A stretch of 64,000 bases of DNA from Bifidobacterium cebidarum (lineage in GTDB: Bacteria; Actinomycetota; Actinomycetes; Actinomycetales; Bifidobacteriaceae), in contig NZ_WBVS01000006.1 of NCBI RefSeq assembly GCF_009193305.1, positions 1 to 64,000 of the forward strand. The letters are read 5' to 3'. Under the pieces are notes generated by a model, which was not told the DNA's origin, did not search any database, and saw only the letters and a list, made by a program, of their open reading frames with translations. This document shows positions 42,782 through 51,554 of this stretch, one piece after another. Position 1 is the stretch's first letter. Every line of letters starts with the position of its first letter. Both the position numbers and the translations under genes were made by a program.

Positions 42782-44419
42782 ATGAAGAAGAAAGCTCTTG
42801 CTTTCGCTGCCGTGGCTTGCTCCATGGCCATGCTGCTGAGCGCCTGCGGCGGCTCCAGCTCCAACACCGCATCCAGCACTGCCGGTGCGAACATCATCAC
42901 CGCTTACAACTCCGAGCCGCAGAACCCGCTGATCCCGTCCAACACCAACGAAACTGGTGGCGGCAAGCCGGGCGACCTGCTGTTCTCCCGTCTGGTCTCC
43001 TTCGACAAGGATGGCAAGGCTTCCAACGAAGTGGCTGAGTCCATCACCCCGAACGATGACGCCACCCAGTACACCATCAAGCTGAAGTCCGGCTGGAAGT
43101 TCACCGATGGCACCCCGGTCACCGCCGAGTCCTTCACCAAGGCTTGGTCCTACGCCGCCAACGCCAAGAACGCTCAGAAGGCTTCCTCCTTCTTCTCCAC
43201 CATCAAGGGCTACGACGAGCTGAAGGCCGACGGCCTCAAGGGCACCGAGCAGCTCTCCGGCCTGAAGGTTGTGGACGACACCACCTTCACCGTTGACCTG
43301 AACCAGTCCGATTCCGTGTTCCCGATCAAGGTCGGCTACCTGGCCTTCGCCCCGCTGCCGGAGTCCTTCTACAAGGATCCGAAGGCCTTCGGCGAGAAGC
43401 CGGTCGGCAACGGCCCGTACAAGCTGGACCACTGGGACCACAACAAGGAAATCGCCCTCGTCAAGAACCCTGACTACAAGGGCAACGAGCAGGTCAAGAA
43501 CGACGGCGTGACCTTCAAGGTCTACACCGACGACTCCGCCGCCTACCGCGACATCCAGGCCGGCAACCTCGACGTGATGGAATCCGTCCCGGCCGCCTTC
43601 ACCAAGACCTTCAAGACCGACAAGAAGGTCCAGGCCTACTCCGAGGCCGGCTCCGTCATCCAGACCTTCACCATCCCGTCCACCCTTGATCACTTCAAGA
43701 ACGACGAGGAAGGCCAGCTGCGTCGTCAGGCCATCTCCATGGCTATCGATCGTCAGCAGATCATCGACAAGGTGCTCAACGGCATCGGCACCCCGGCCAC
43801 CGACTTCACCTCTCCGAAGACCCCGGGTTACTCCGACTCCCTGACCGGCTCCGACAACCTGAAGTTCAACGCCAAGAAGGCCAAGGAACTGTGGGCCAAG
43901 GCCGACGCCATCTCCAAGTACGATGGCCCGCTGACCTTCTCCTACAACGCTGATGGTGGCGCCAAGCCGATTTACGACGCCGTTGTGAACCAGCTGAAGA
44001 ACAACCTCGGCATCGACGCTTCCACCAACCCGATTCCGACCTTCCAGGAATTCCGCGACGCCATCACCAACCGCCAGATGACCGGTGCCTTCCGTACCGG
44101 CTGGCAGCCTGATTACCCGTCCGCTGAGAACTACCTGTGGCAGCTGTACTCCTCTGCCGCTGCTGACGGCAAGGGCTCCAACGATGGCGATTACAAGAAC
44201 CCTGACTTCGACGCCCTGTGCCTGCAGGCCGCCGCCGCCAAGGACACCGACTCCGCCAACAAGCTGTACCAGCAGGCTCAGGAGATTCTCCTCAAGGATC
44301 TGCCGGCCATCCCGCTGTACTACTCCAACGCTTCCGGTGTTGCTTCCCTGAACGTCAAGTCCGGCTATGCCTTCGACTGGCAGAACCTCCCGACCTACAC
44401 CGAGATGTCCAAGAAGTGA
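42782..44419 (+). CDS. oppA: Oligopeptide ABC transporter substrate-binding lipoprotein
   Basis: A 545-residue binding protein of the SBP_bac_5/OppA family. The signal peptide MKKKALAFAAVACSMAMLLSAC ends in a lipobox (LLSAC), so Cys22 is lipidated at the outer face of the membrane. The mature part has LKSGWKFTDGTPVTAESFTK, GNGPYKLDHWDHNKEIALVK and RQAISMAIDRQQIIDKVLNG, all standard OppA motifs. AGGAG precedes the ATG. Codon use is extremely biased to C/G-ending codons, as for a very abundant protein. A terminator after it (44461-44493) probably lowers expression of the permease genes. Confidence 0.97.
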   Translation: MKKKALAFAAVACSMAMLLSACGGSSSNTASSTAGANIITAYNSEPQNPLIPSNTNETGGGKPGDLLFSRLVSFDKDGKASNEVAESITPNDDATQYTIKLKSGWKFTDGTPVTAESFTKAWSYAANAKNAQKASSFFSTIKGYDELKADGLKGTEQLSGLKVVDDTTFTVDLNQSDSVFPIKVGYLAFAPLPESFYKDPKAFGEKPVGNGPYKLDHWDHNKEIALVKNPDYKGNEQVKNDGVTFKVYTDDSAAYRDIQAGNLDVMESVPAAFTKTFKTDKKVQAYSEAGSVIQTFTIPSTLDHFKNDEEGQLRRQAISMAIDRQQIIDKVLNGIGTPATDFTSPKTPGYSDSLTGSDNLKFNAKKAKELWAKADAISKYDGPLTFSYNADGGAKPIYDAVVNQLKNNLGIDASTNPIPTFQEFRDAITNRQMTGAFRTGWQPDYPSAENYLWQLYSSAAADGKGSNDGDYKNPDFDALCLQAAAAKDTDSANKLYQQAQEILLKDLPAIPLYYSNASGVASLNVKSGYAFDWQNLPTYTEMSKK

Positions 44420-44460
44420 GTTGACGCTCACCTGACATCGAGCGAATAGTTCGGTTATCC

Positions 44461-44496
44461 AAGGGGCGAGGATCGTTATGATCCCCGCCCCTTTTG
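44461..44496 (+). terminator. Attenuating terminator between oppA and oppB
   Basis: AAGGGGCG and GGATC (44461-44474) pair with GATCC and CGCCCCTT (44480-44493) around GTTAT, with one mismatch, followed by TT. It lies in the 229-base oppA-oppB gap and would give high OppA relative to the permease. Confidence 0.85.
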
Positions 44497-44648
44497 TATC
44501 TATACGGCCTCTTACGTCCAATAATCGGCCAAGTTAACGTGAGTTAACATACTGCCGTCAAGGCATGCGGTAAACTATCGACGTATTTGCCGACCGGCAG
44601 GGCAACGCATACCCTCCGCAGCCGGTCATGGAAATAAGGAGCAACCGT

Positions 44649-45575
44649 ATGGGTAAGTATCTTCTGCGACGTATTCTGCAGATGATCCCCGTGGTTCTCG
44701 GCACGACGCTTTTGGTGTACGCGCTTGTCTTCCTGCTGCCTGGCGACCCCGTCAAGGCTATGTTTGGTGATAAGCCGATTAATGAAGCCGTCGCAGCCCA
44801 GATCCGCGCAGAGTACCATCTCGATCAGCCGTTCATCGTTCAGTACTTCATCTATTTGAAGAACGCGTTGACCCTCGACTTCGGCAACACCTTCGCCGGT
44901 CAGCCCGTTATCGACGAAATCACCCGTGCCTTCCCGGTGACCATAAAGCTCGGCCTGATGGCATTCGCGTTCGAAGCGGTCTTCGGCGTGGTCTTCGGTA
45001 TCATCTCCGGCTTGAAGAAGGGTAAGTGGTATGACACGGTTATCCTGATCGTCTCCCTGCTGCTCATCTCCGTGCCGACCTTCGTCACCGGCTTCGTGCT
45101 GCAGTACCTGCTCGGCATCCAGTGGTCCATCCTGCCGGTGACCGCAGGTGCCGACCCGACCTTCCTTGATTTGCTGATGCCCGCCATGGTGCTTGGCTCG
45201 GTGTCGATGGCATACATCATTCGACTGACCCGTGCTGAAATCTCCTCCAACATCGCTGAGGATTATGTGCGTACTGCCCGTGCCAAGGGCATGTCCAACG
45301 GACAGGTGATGTTGCGCCATGTGCTGCGCAACTCCCTGATCCCGGTCGTCACCTACCTGGGCCAGGACATCGGCGCTCTGATGGGCGGTGCCATGATCAC
45401 CGAGCAGATCTTCAACATCCACGGCATCGGCTTCCTCACCTACCAGTCCATTTTGAAGGGTGAAGCCAACCTCGTCGTGTCCATCGTCACGTTGCTCATG
45501 CTGATCTTCGTGGTGTGCAACCTCATTGTCGACTTGCTGTACGCGGCCCTCGACCCGCGCATCCGCTACGCGTGA
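44649..45575 (+). CDS. oppB: Oligopeptide ABC transporter permease OppB
   Basis: A 308-residue inner-membrane permease with six transmembrane helices. The first is RILQMIPVVLGTTLLVYALV, followed by the extracytoplasmic FLLPGDPVKAMFGDKP loop. The ATPase-docking EAA loop reads EDYVRTARAKGMSNGQVMLR near residue 205. The ATG at 44649 follows AAGGAG; an in-frame start seven codons earlier overlaps that site and is rejected. It pairs with OppC to form the channel. Confidence 0.95.
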   Translation: MGKYLLRRILQMIPVVLGTTLLVYALVFLLPGDPVKAMFGDKPINEAVAAQIRAEYHLDQPFIVQYFIYLKNALTLDFGNTFAGQPVIDEITRAFPVTIKLGLMAFAFEAVFGVVFGIISGLKKGKWYDTVILIVSLLLISVPTFVTGFVLQYLLGIQWSILPVTAGADPTFLDLLMPAMVLGSVSMAYIIRLTRAEISSNIAEDYVRTARAKGMSNGQVMLRHVLRNSLIPVVTYLGQDIGALMGGAMITEQIFNIHGIGFLTYQSILKGEANLVVSIVTLLMLIFVVCNLIVDLLYAALDPRIRYA

Positions 45576-45595
45576 GAAGGAGAGGAGTGAACAAC

Positions 45596-46600
45596 ATGAC
45601 TAACGAAACTCTCGATAACCAGATTGACAACTCCGGCGAGCCGACTCCTGATTACTTCATGGAGACGTTGCCTGGCCAGGATCGTTATGTGGCCCCGATT
45701 GATGAGACCCCGTTGCAGGACGTCGACTCGGTGGATGAGTCCGCTCCGGCCACCAGCATGTGGGCCGATGCGTGGCGAACCCTGCGCCGCAACCCGCTGT
45801 TCATCATCTCCGGTCTCGTCATCATCTTCATCATCGTGGTGGCCATTGCGCCGGGCCTGTTCACCAAGCAGGATCCGAACGCCTGCGATCTGGCCAACTC
45901 CCTGAGCCCGGCGGCCAGCGGTCATCCACTCGGATTCGATCTGCAGGGCTGCGACGTGTACACCCGCGTGGTGTACGGCACCCGCACCTCCCTGTCCGTC
46001 GGCGTGCTCTCCACGCTGCTCGTGGTCCTGCTCGGCACCCTGATCGGTGCCATCGCCGGTTTCTGCGGCGGTTGGGTCGATGCCGTGCTGAGCCGTATCA
46101 CCGATATCTTCTTCGCTCTGCCCATGCTGCTCGGCGCCATCGTCGTGCTGCAGATGTTCAAGACCTCCAAGTCCATCTGGAAGATCGTGCTCGTGTTGGC
46201 GCTCTTCGGTTGGGTCGGCGTGTGCCGTATCGCACGAAGCGCAGTGCTCGAAGCCAAGAACCTTGAGTTCAACACCGCTTCCACTGCACTGGGCTCCACG
46301 CCTATGCGCAACCTGTTCCGCCATATCCTGCCGAACTCCCTGGCCCCGATCATCGTGATCGGCACCACGTCGCTCGCCTCGTACATTGTGGCCGAAGCAA
46401 CACTGAGCTTCCTTGGCGTAGGCCTGCCCACCACCACCGTGAGCTGGGGCGGCGATATCTCCAGCGCCCAGACCAACCTGCAGACCGACCCGCTCGTGCT
46501 GTTCTACCCGTCCGCCGCACTGGCCGTCACCGTGCTCGCATTCATCATGATGGGCGACGCCGTCAAGGACGCCCTTGACCCGAAGAGCCGTACGGCCTGA
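45596..46600 (+). CDS. oppC: Oligopeptide ABC transporter permease OppC
   Basis: A 334-residue permease. An acidic cytosolic N-terminus of about 60 residues precedes the first helix (PLFIISGLVIIFIIVVAIAP). The docking loop is EFNTASTALGSTPMRNLFRH, and the end is MMGDAVKDALDPKSRTA, as in OppC/DppC. The start at 45596 follows GGAGAGGAG; a GTG nine bases earlier is also possible. It begins 20 bases after oppB and ends 22 bases before oppDF. Confidence 0.95.
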   Translation: MTNETLDNQIDNSGEPTPDYFMETLPGQDRYVAPIDETPLQDVDSVDESAPATSMWADAWRTLRRNPLFIISGLVIIFIIVVAIAPGLFTKQDPNACDLANSLSPAASGHPLGFDLQGCDVYTRVVYGTRTSLSVGVLSTLLVVLLGTLIGAIAGFCGGWVDAVLSRITDIFFALPMLLGAIVVLQMFKTSKSIWKIVLVLALFGWVGVCRIARSAVLEAKNLEFNTASTALGSTPMRNLFRHILPNSLAPIIVIGTTSLASYIVAEATLSFLGVGLPTTTVSWGGDISSAQTNLQTDPLVLFYPSAALAVTVLAFIMMGDAVKDALDPKSRTA

Positions 46601-46622
46601 GCAAGGGAGTAGAGGAATTACT

Positions 46623-48638
46623 ATGACTGAAAACTCCAACGCACAGATGCTGGCCATGCAGAAAGAGCATGGACCGCTGCTCGAAGTCAAGGATCTTGCC
46701 GTCGATTTCACCACGGACACCGGCAAGCCGGTGCACGCCGTGCGCAACTCCTCCTTCACTGTCTACCCGGGCCAGTGGGTGGCCATCGTGGGCGAGTCCG
46801 GTTCCGGTAAGTCCACCTCCGCCATGGCTGTGCTGGGCCTGCTGCCAGGCACCGGTCACGTGGTCGGTGGCTCCATCAAGCTCGACGGCCAGGAGATCGC
46901 CGGTGCCAAGCAGTCCGAATTCGATAAGCTGCGCGGCACCAAGATGGGTCTGGTTCCGCAGGACCCGATGAGCAACCTGAACCCGGTGTGGCGTATCGGC
47001 ACCCAGGTCAAGGAAGCTTTGAAGGCCAACAACATGGACGTGGCCCACGAGAAGCGCTCCGCCCTCGCCAAGGCTCTGGCCGGCGAGGATGCAGCCGTGG
47101 AGCTCAAGGGCAACGACGACGAGACCTTCCTTGGTTCCAAGGATCTGCCGTCCCTTATGGAAGACGCCAAGAAGGCGCTGACCGAAGCCGGCGTGACCGG
47201 TGAGGCCTTCGACAAGGCCGTGGCCCGCTTCGAAAGCGAATGGGTTCCGGGTTCCGAAACCCGCTGGCGCGTGGCCGACGACCTGATCAAGGCCGGTGTA
47301 TCCGATGATCAGGCTTGGTACCTGGCCAAGAAGTACGTCACTGGTTCCACCATGGATGACCGCATCGCCGGTCTGCTCTCCGAAGCCGGCCTGCCGGATG
47401 CCGCCACCCGTGCACGCCAGTTCCCGCACGAGTTCTCCGGTGGCATGCGTCAGCGTGCGCTCATCGCCATCGGTCTGGCTTGCCGTCCTGACCTGCTCAT
47501 CGCCGACGAGCCGACCTCCGCACTGGACGTGACCGTGCAGAAGCGCATCCTCGACCACCTGCACTACCTGACCGACTCCCTCGGCACCGCAGTGCTGTTC
47601 ATCACTCACGATCTGGGCCTTGCCGCCGAGCGCGCCCAGCACATCGTCGTGATGTACAAGGGCCAGGTCGTCGAATCAGGCCCGTCCCTGGAAGTGCTCC
47701 AGCACCCGCAGCACCCGTACACCAAGCGACTGGTGGCCGCAGCTCCGTCCCTGGCTTCCCAGCGCATCATCTCCGCCAAAGAGCGCGGCGAGAACGCCGA
47801 TGCCCTGCTGGACCACAAGGTCGCCGATGAGAACGAGCTCGAGAAGAGCGAGCACATCATCACCGTGGATCACCTGACCAAGGAGTTCAAGCTTCCGCGC
47901 AAGAAGGAGATGTTCAAGGCCGTCGATGACGTGTCCTTCTCCGTCAAGCGTGGTACGACCTTGGCCATCGTGGGCGAGTCCGGTTCCGGTAAGTCCACCG
48001 TGGCGAACATGGTGCTGCACCTCTTGAAGCCCACGTCCGGCAAAGTGTTCTACGAGGGTCGCGACACCTCGACCTTCAACGCCAAGGATCTGCTGGACTT
48101 CCGCCGCCACGTGCAGCCGGTGTTCCAGAACCCGTATGGCTCCCTGGACCCGATGTACTCCATCTACCGTTCCATCGAAGAGCCGCTGCGCATCCACAAG
48201 ATCGGCGATCAGAAGTGGCGCGCCAACCGTGTCAAGGAACTGCTCGACATGGTGGAGATGCCGCAGTCGGTAATGGGACGTTACCCGAACGAGCTCTCCG
48301 GCGGTCAGCGTCAGCGTATCGCCATCGCACGAGCCATGGCGCTCGACCCCGATGTCATCGTGTGCGATGAGGCCGTCTCCGCACTCGACGTGCTGGTCCA
48401 GGATCAGGTGCTGCACCTGCTCAACGATTTGCAGGCAGAAAAGGGTCTGAGCTACCTGTTTATCACCCACGATTTGGCCGTGGTCCGCCAGATCGCCGAC
48501 GAAGTCGTGGTGATGCAGCACGGCAAGCTCGTCGAGCACGCCACCACTGATGAGGTGTTCGACCATCCGCAGAAGCAGTACACCCGCGACCTGCTTGACG
48601 CCATCCCCGGCGGCAAGCTGAAGCTCGGTCTGGACTGA
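46623..48638 (+). CDS. oppDF: Oligopeptide ABC transporter fused ATPase OppD-OppF
   Basis: A 671-residue protein with two ATPase domains. Domain 1 has Walker A GESGSGKST near 57, Q-loop VPQDPMSNLNP near 110, signature FSGGMRQRALIAIG near 272 and Walker B LLIADEPTSALD near 292. The gap between Q-loop and signature is about 160 residues, roughly 100 more than in normal OppD, due to an inserted helical Asp/Lys/Ala-rich segment. The OppD-type C-terminal HPQHPYTKRLVAAAPSL follows. Domain 2 has a second GESGSGKST near 455, PVFQNPYGSLDPMYS, ELSGGQRQRIAIARAM near 557 and VIVCDEAVSALD. The ATG at 46623 follows GAGGAA. Two ATPases in one chain are common in actinobacterial Opp/Dpp systems. Confidence 0.95.
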   Translation: MTENSNAQMLAMQKEHGPLLEVKDLAVDFTTDTGKPVHAVRNSSFTVYPGQWVAIVGESGSGKSTSAMAVLGLLPGTGHVVGGSIKLDGQEIAGAKQSEFDKLRGTKMGLVPQDPMSNLNPVWRIGTQVKEALKANNMDVAHEKRSALAKALAGEDAAVELKGNDDETFLGSKDLPSLMEDAKKALTEAGVTGEAFDKAVARFESEWVPGSETRWRVADDLIKAGVSDDQAWYLAKKYVTGSTMDDRIAGLLSEAGLPDAATRARQFPHEFSGGMRQRALIAIGLACRPDLLIADEPTSALDVTVQKRILDHLHYLTDSLGTAVLFITHDLGLAAERAQHIVVMYKGQVVESGPSLEVLQHPQHPYTKRLVAAAPSLASQRIISAKERGENADALLDHKVADENELEKSEHIITVDHLTKEFKLPRKKEMFKAVDDVSFSVKRGTTLAIVGESGSGKSTVANMVLHLLKPTSGKVFYEGRDTSTFNAKDLLDFRRHVQPVFQNPYGSLDPMYSIYRSIEEPLRIHKIGDQKWRANRVKELLDMVEMPQSVMGRYPNELSGGQRQRIAIARAMALDPDVIVCDEAVSALDVLVQDQVLHLLNDLQAEKGLSYLFITHDLAVVRQIADEVVVMQHGKLVEHATTDEVFDHPQKQYTRDLLDAIPGGKLKLGLD

Positions 48639-48660
48639 TGTACAACTGATATCAGTTGCC

Positions 48661-48750
48661 GGCGAAGCCCGGCATACATAGTGCCCGACACACTCAAGGC
48701 CGTTTGGCCAAGCTTACAGTCGGTCACTATGTATGTCGGGCTTCGCCTTT
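48661..48750 (+). terminator. opp operon terminator, 23-bp stem
   Basis: Arms at 48661-48683 and 48725-48747 pair over 23 bases with one G-T wobble, starting GGCGAAGCCCGGCATACATA. The 41-base loop contains a small GGCC-GTTT-GGCC hairpin at 48698-48709. TTT follows. It lies 22 bases past oppDF. Confidence 0.85.
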
Positions 48751-48795
48751 CTGAATTAAAAAATGTTCAGCAATTGTATATGTGACTGATATGGA

Positions 48796-48885
48796 GGTGG
48801 AGGTTGGGAGGCATGTTGTATGACCGTAGAGACTTGGCCTGAGCGGCCCGGAGCGTGTCAGACAACATGCCTCCCAACCTCCACC
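48796..48885 (-). terminator. Long perfect stem-loop, 24-bp stem, at the end of the exonuclease gene
   Basis: Arms at 48796-48819 and 48862-48885 are perfectly complementary over 24 bases (GGTGGAGGTTGGGAGGCATG and on), with a 42-base loop. It begins 20 bases beyond the exonuclease stop. There is no T-run on the minus strand. Its size closely matches the neighbouring hairpin at 48661-48747, but the sequence is different. Confidence 0.75.
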
Positions 48886-48905
48886 GGCCTCACGACTATC
48901 GAAAA

Positions 48906-49766
48906 TCACACATCGTAGGTGATGGTCAGGGGAGCATGATCGGACCAGCGCAGGTCATAGGTGGGCGCTTTGTCGATGACGAATCCGCGGGCGGTCTCCG
49001 CAAGCTCGGGAGTCGCGAATTGGTAGTCGATGCGCCAGCCGACATTGTTGTCGAATGCGCGGCCGCGCTGACTCCACCACGTATACGGGCCTTGAATGTC
49101 GCCCGCCAAATCACGCATCACATCAACGAATTCGTATTCATTGAGCCACTTGTCAACGTAAGCGCGCTCTTCGGGCAGGAATCCGGCATGCTTTTCGTTC
49201 GCCTTGGCATTCTTGATATCCAATGGCGTGTGCGCGATGTTGAAGTCACCGCAGAGCACCGCTTGCTTGCCGCCATGTGCAGCCTCATCACGCAGCTGAC
49301 CCATGCGTACCAGCATCGTGTCAAGGAAACGGTATTTCTGCTCCATTTTGAGGGGATCGTCGGTATTGCCCGCATGCACGTAGACGCATACCACGGTGAT
49401 GACATAGCCCTGAGGCGTGTGGACATCGGTTTCGATCCAGCGGCCGGAATCCACATCTTCGCCCAATCCCGGCAATCCATAGCGTTGCTCGGCAACCGGC
49501 AAATCGGACAGCAGTGCCACGCCGGCCCGACCCTTGACTCGGCAGATTTCATTGGTCAATGTGAAATCCTCAGCTGATTCAATAGCTCCGGCCTGAGCGT
49601 ATTCGAATGCGAGCTTGCCGAAGATCTTATCGATATCCGGTTGCGGGGCTCGTACCTCCTGCATGCACCAGATATTGGGCGTATGCCGGCCAGCCCATGT
49701 AGTAATGCCCTTGCGGTCGGCGGCGCGTAGGCCATTGACGTTGGAAGTGGTGATAGTGATGGTCAT
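48906..49766 (-). CDS. xth: Exodeoxyribonuclease III / AP endonuclease
   Basis: A 286-residue DNA repair nuclease that cuts at abasic sites. Catalytic motifs are TSNVNGLRAADRKG (Asn), WCMQEVRAPQPD (Glu), CVYVHAGN, VLCGDFNIAHTPLDI (Asp and Asn), RIDYQFA and the final SDHAPLTITYDV (Asp-His). The start at 49766 (MTITITTSNVNG) fits the family length; an upstream in-frame start is poorly supported. TACTAT six bases upstream could be a -10 giving a leaderless mRNA. It is convergent to the opp operon across two long stem-loops. Confidence 0.94.
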   Translation of the reverse strand: MTITITTSNVNGLRAADRKGITTWAGRHTPNIWCMQEVRAPQPDIDKIFGKLAFEYAQAGAIESAEDFTLTNEICRVKGRAGVALLSDLPVAEQRYGLPGLGEDVDSGRWIETDVHTPQGYVITVVCVYVHAGNTDDPLKMEQKYRFLDTMLVRMGQLRDEAAHGGKQAVLCGDFNIAHTPLDIKNAKANEKHAGFLPEERAYVDKWLNEYEFVDVMRDLAGDIQGPYTWWSQRGRAFDNNVGWRIDYQFATPELAETARGFVIDKAPTYDLRWSDHAPLTITYDV

Positions 49767-49904
49767 GCGGCCATAGTATTCACTTCTGTCTACTAACCAT
49801 CGTTTGCAATGGCTCCAACGAATCAAAGATGGCGATGTTCAGCTTTCTTTGAGCCTGGGTGCTAGGCTTAGCAGGGTTGCAACCGTTACATGAAACGAGG
49901 AATT

Positions 49905-50759
49905 ATGGGACTGTTCGGATTCGGTAAGAAGAAGGACAAGAAGGAAGCCGAGCCGGCTGAGACTGTCGATGAAGACAAGGTGGCCGCAGAAGCCGCTAAC
50001 GCCGCCGCCAAGGCCGAAAGCGCCGAAACCGTGCTGGCCGAGCCTTCCAGTGAATATGAAGGCCGTGGCGAAGAGCGTGGTCCGTGGGATGTCAACGATG
50101 AGGATGTTCCGGATTACGACGATTATCTGGACCTCGGTGCCTACTACCTGCCGTTCCTGCAGGGCATCGAACTGCGCATCAAGGCCAGCCGCGCCACCCA
50201 GCAGGTACTGGGCTCCACCATCACCTATGGTGCCTCCAGCTTGGAAATCGAAGCCTTCGCCGCCCCGAAGACCATGGGTCTATGGGATGATGTGCGCGCT
50301 GATTTGCTGGAAGCCAACAAGTCCGCAACCGAAACCGAAGGCGTGTTCGGCACTGAGCTGAAGTTGCCGGTCAACGTTAAGGGCGGCAAGACCGTGAACA
50401 CCCGTATCGTCGGCGTGGACGGCCCGCGTTGGATGCTGCGCGGCATCTTCTCCGGCAAGGCCGCTGTGGATCCGGACAGCCCGGAGACCCGAGCTTTGAA
50501 CAAGTTCTTCGCCGATATCGTGGTGGAGCGTGGCGAGGAACCGCTGGCTCCGCGCGATCTGATTCCGATGCATCCGCCGGTCGCTCCCGCCGAGCGTAAG
50601 GCAGCCAAGGCCGCTGCCGAGGCCGCAGGTCAGGAGAACGGCAAGGAGCACTTCAAGGACATTCCGGACAACAAGCCGAAGGGCCCGTTGAGCCAGGACC
50701 AGACCACTGAAGTGAAGACCACGCTCGCCCGTGGCCCGATGTTCTCCGAAGTCCGATAG
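49905..50759 (+). CDS. DUF3710 family protein
   Basis: A 284-residue protein starting MGLFGFGKKKDKKEAEPAE, with an acidic low-complexity region to about residue 65. A conserved domain follows (YLDLGAYYLPFLQGIELRIK, MGLWDDVRADLLEANKSATE, GPRWMLRGIFSGKAA, HPPVAPAERKAAKAA). This is the actinobacterial DUF3710 family, of unknown function. The ATG at 49905 has GAGG five bases upstream; another ATG 15 bases earlier is not supported. It is followed by a DUF3159 protein, a conserved actinobacterial pairing. Confidence 0.88.
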   Translation: MGLFGFGKKKDKKEAEPAETVDEDKVAAEAANAAAKAESAETVLAEPSSEYEGRGEERGPWDVNDEDVPDYDDYLDLGAYYLPFLQGIELRIKASRATQQVLGSTITYGASSLEIEAFAAPKTMGLWDDVRADLLEANKSATETEGVFGTELKLPVNVKGGKTVNTRIVGVDGPRWMLRGIFSGKAAVDPDSPETRALNKFFADIVVERGEEPLAPRDLIPMHPPVAPAERKAAKAAAEAAGQENGKEHFKDIPDNKPKGPLSQDQTTEVKTTLARGPMFSEVR

Positions 50760-50770
50760 CGCCACTCCAG

Positions 50771-50817
50771 CCTCCCTCTGACGAGGGAGGTGGCAGGCGA
50801 AAGCCTGACGGAGGGAG
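50771..50817. repeat. REP-like double hairpin
   Basis: CCTCCCTC 50771-50778 pairs with GAGGGAGG 50783-50790. CAGGC 50794-50798 pairs with GCCTG 50803-50807 around a GAAA tetraloop. A trailing GGAGGGAG at 50810-50817 can instead pair with the first arm. It has the same three-part layout as 6133-6183. It sits between the DUF3710 and DUF3159 genes. Confidence 0.65.
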
Positions 50818-50843
50818 AGACTTCACGCAAAGAGGAAAAAGAC

Positions 50844-51554
50844 TTGGCAGAGCAGAAGAAGCGTACCGGATTATCCGCACTGGCCGACGCCGGCAATAAT
50901 GATGCGGAGGATTTCTCCGTCATCGATGCCATCGGCGGTCCACGCGGCGTTATCGAATCAATGCTGCCCGGTGTGGTGTTCGTTGTACTGTTCGTGGCGA
51001 CCAGCAATCTGAACCTGACTATCGCCGTATCCGCAGTGCTGGCGGTGTTGCAGGTCATCGTTCGACTGATTCAACGGCAGTCGGTGATGGGTGCATTGTC
51101 CGGTTTGATTGCTGTAGGCATCTGCCTGGTGTGGGCATGGCAGACGCATGAGGCGCGTAATTATTACGTATTCGGATTCATCACCAATGCCGTATACGCT
51201 GTGCTGCTTGCGGTTTCCCTGATCGCCCGTGTGCCTGGGCTTGGTCTGGTGATTGAATTCATTCGCAGTCTGCCAACCGAGCAGTTCAAAGCATGGTTCG
51301 ATGATTGGATGGGCGATCGCGCCCTCAAGTGTGCCTATATGATCGTCACCGGATTGTGGACTGGCTTGTTCGTACTGCGTCTGCTCGTTCAGGTGCCTCT
51401 GTATCTGACTGATCATGTGGCGGCGTTGGGCGTCACCAGACTGCTCATGGGTATTCCGTTCTGGGCGCTTGCCATTTGGGTAAGTTACCTGATTATCGCC
51501 ACTCCTATGCACAACCATAAAGCCCTTGCCAGAAAGGACAATGATGCAAGCTGA
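50844..51554 (+). CDS. DUF3159 family membrane protein
   Basis: A 236-residue protein of the actinobacterial DUF3159 family, with five or six transmembrane segments (MLPGVVFVVLFVATSNLNLT, YYVFGFITNAVYAVLLAVSL, GIPFWALAIWVSYLIIATP). It carries the usual FSVIDAIGGPRGVIESMLPG opening of the domain. I prefer the TTG start at 50844, seven bases after AGAGGA. A GTG at 50790 would place the first 18 codons inside a hairpin repeat. The function is unknown. It overlaps the methyltransferase gene by 14 bases. Confidence 0.82.
   Translation: MAEQKKRTGLSALADAGNNDAEDFSVIDAIGGPRGVIESMLPGVVFVVLFVATSNLNLTIAVSAVLAVLQVIVRLIQRQSVMGALSGLIAVGICLVWAWQTHEARNYYVFGFITNAVYAVLLAVSLIARVPGLGLVIEFIRSLPTEQFKAWFDDWMGDRALKCAYMIVTGLWTGLFVLRLLVQVPLYLTDHVAALGVTRLLMGIPFWALAIWVSYLIIATPMHNHKALARKDNDAS

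Noticed and set aside
42308-44521. 737-codon ORF on the minus strand opposite oppA
   Set aside because: It mirrors the strong C/G-ending codon bias of oppA, has no ribosome site, and its Gly/Val/Leu-rich translation matches no family.
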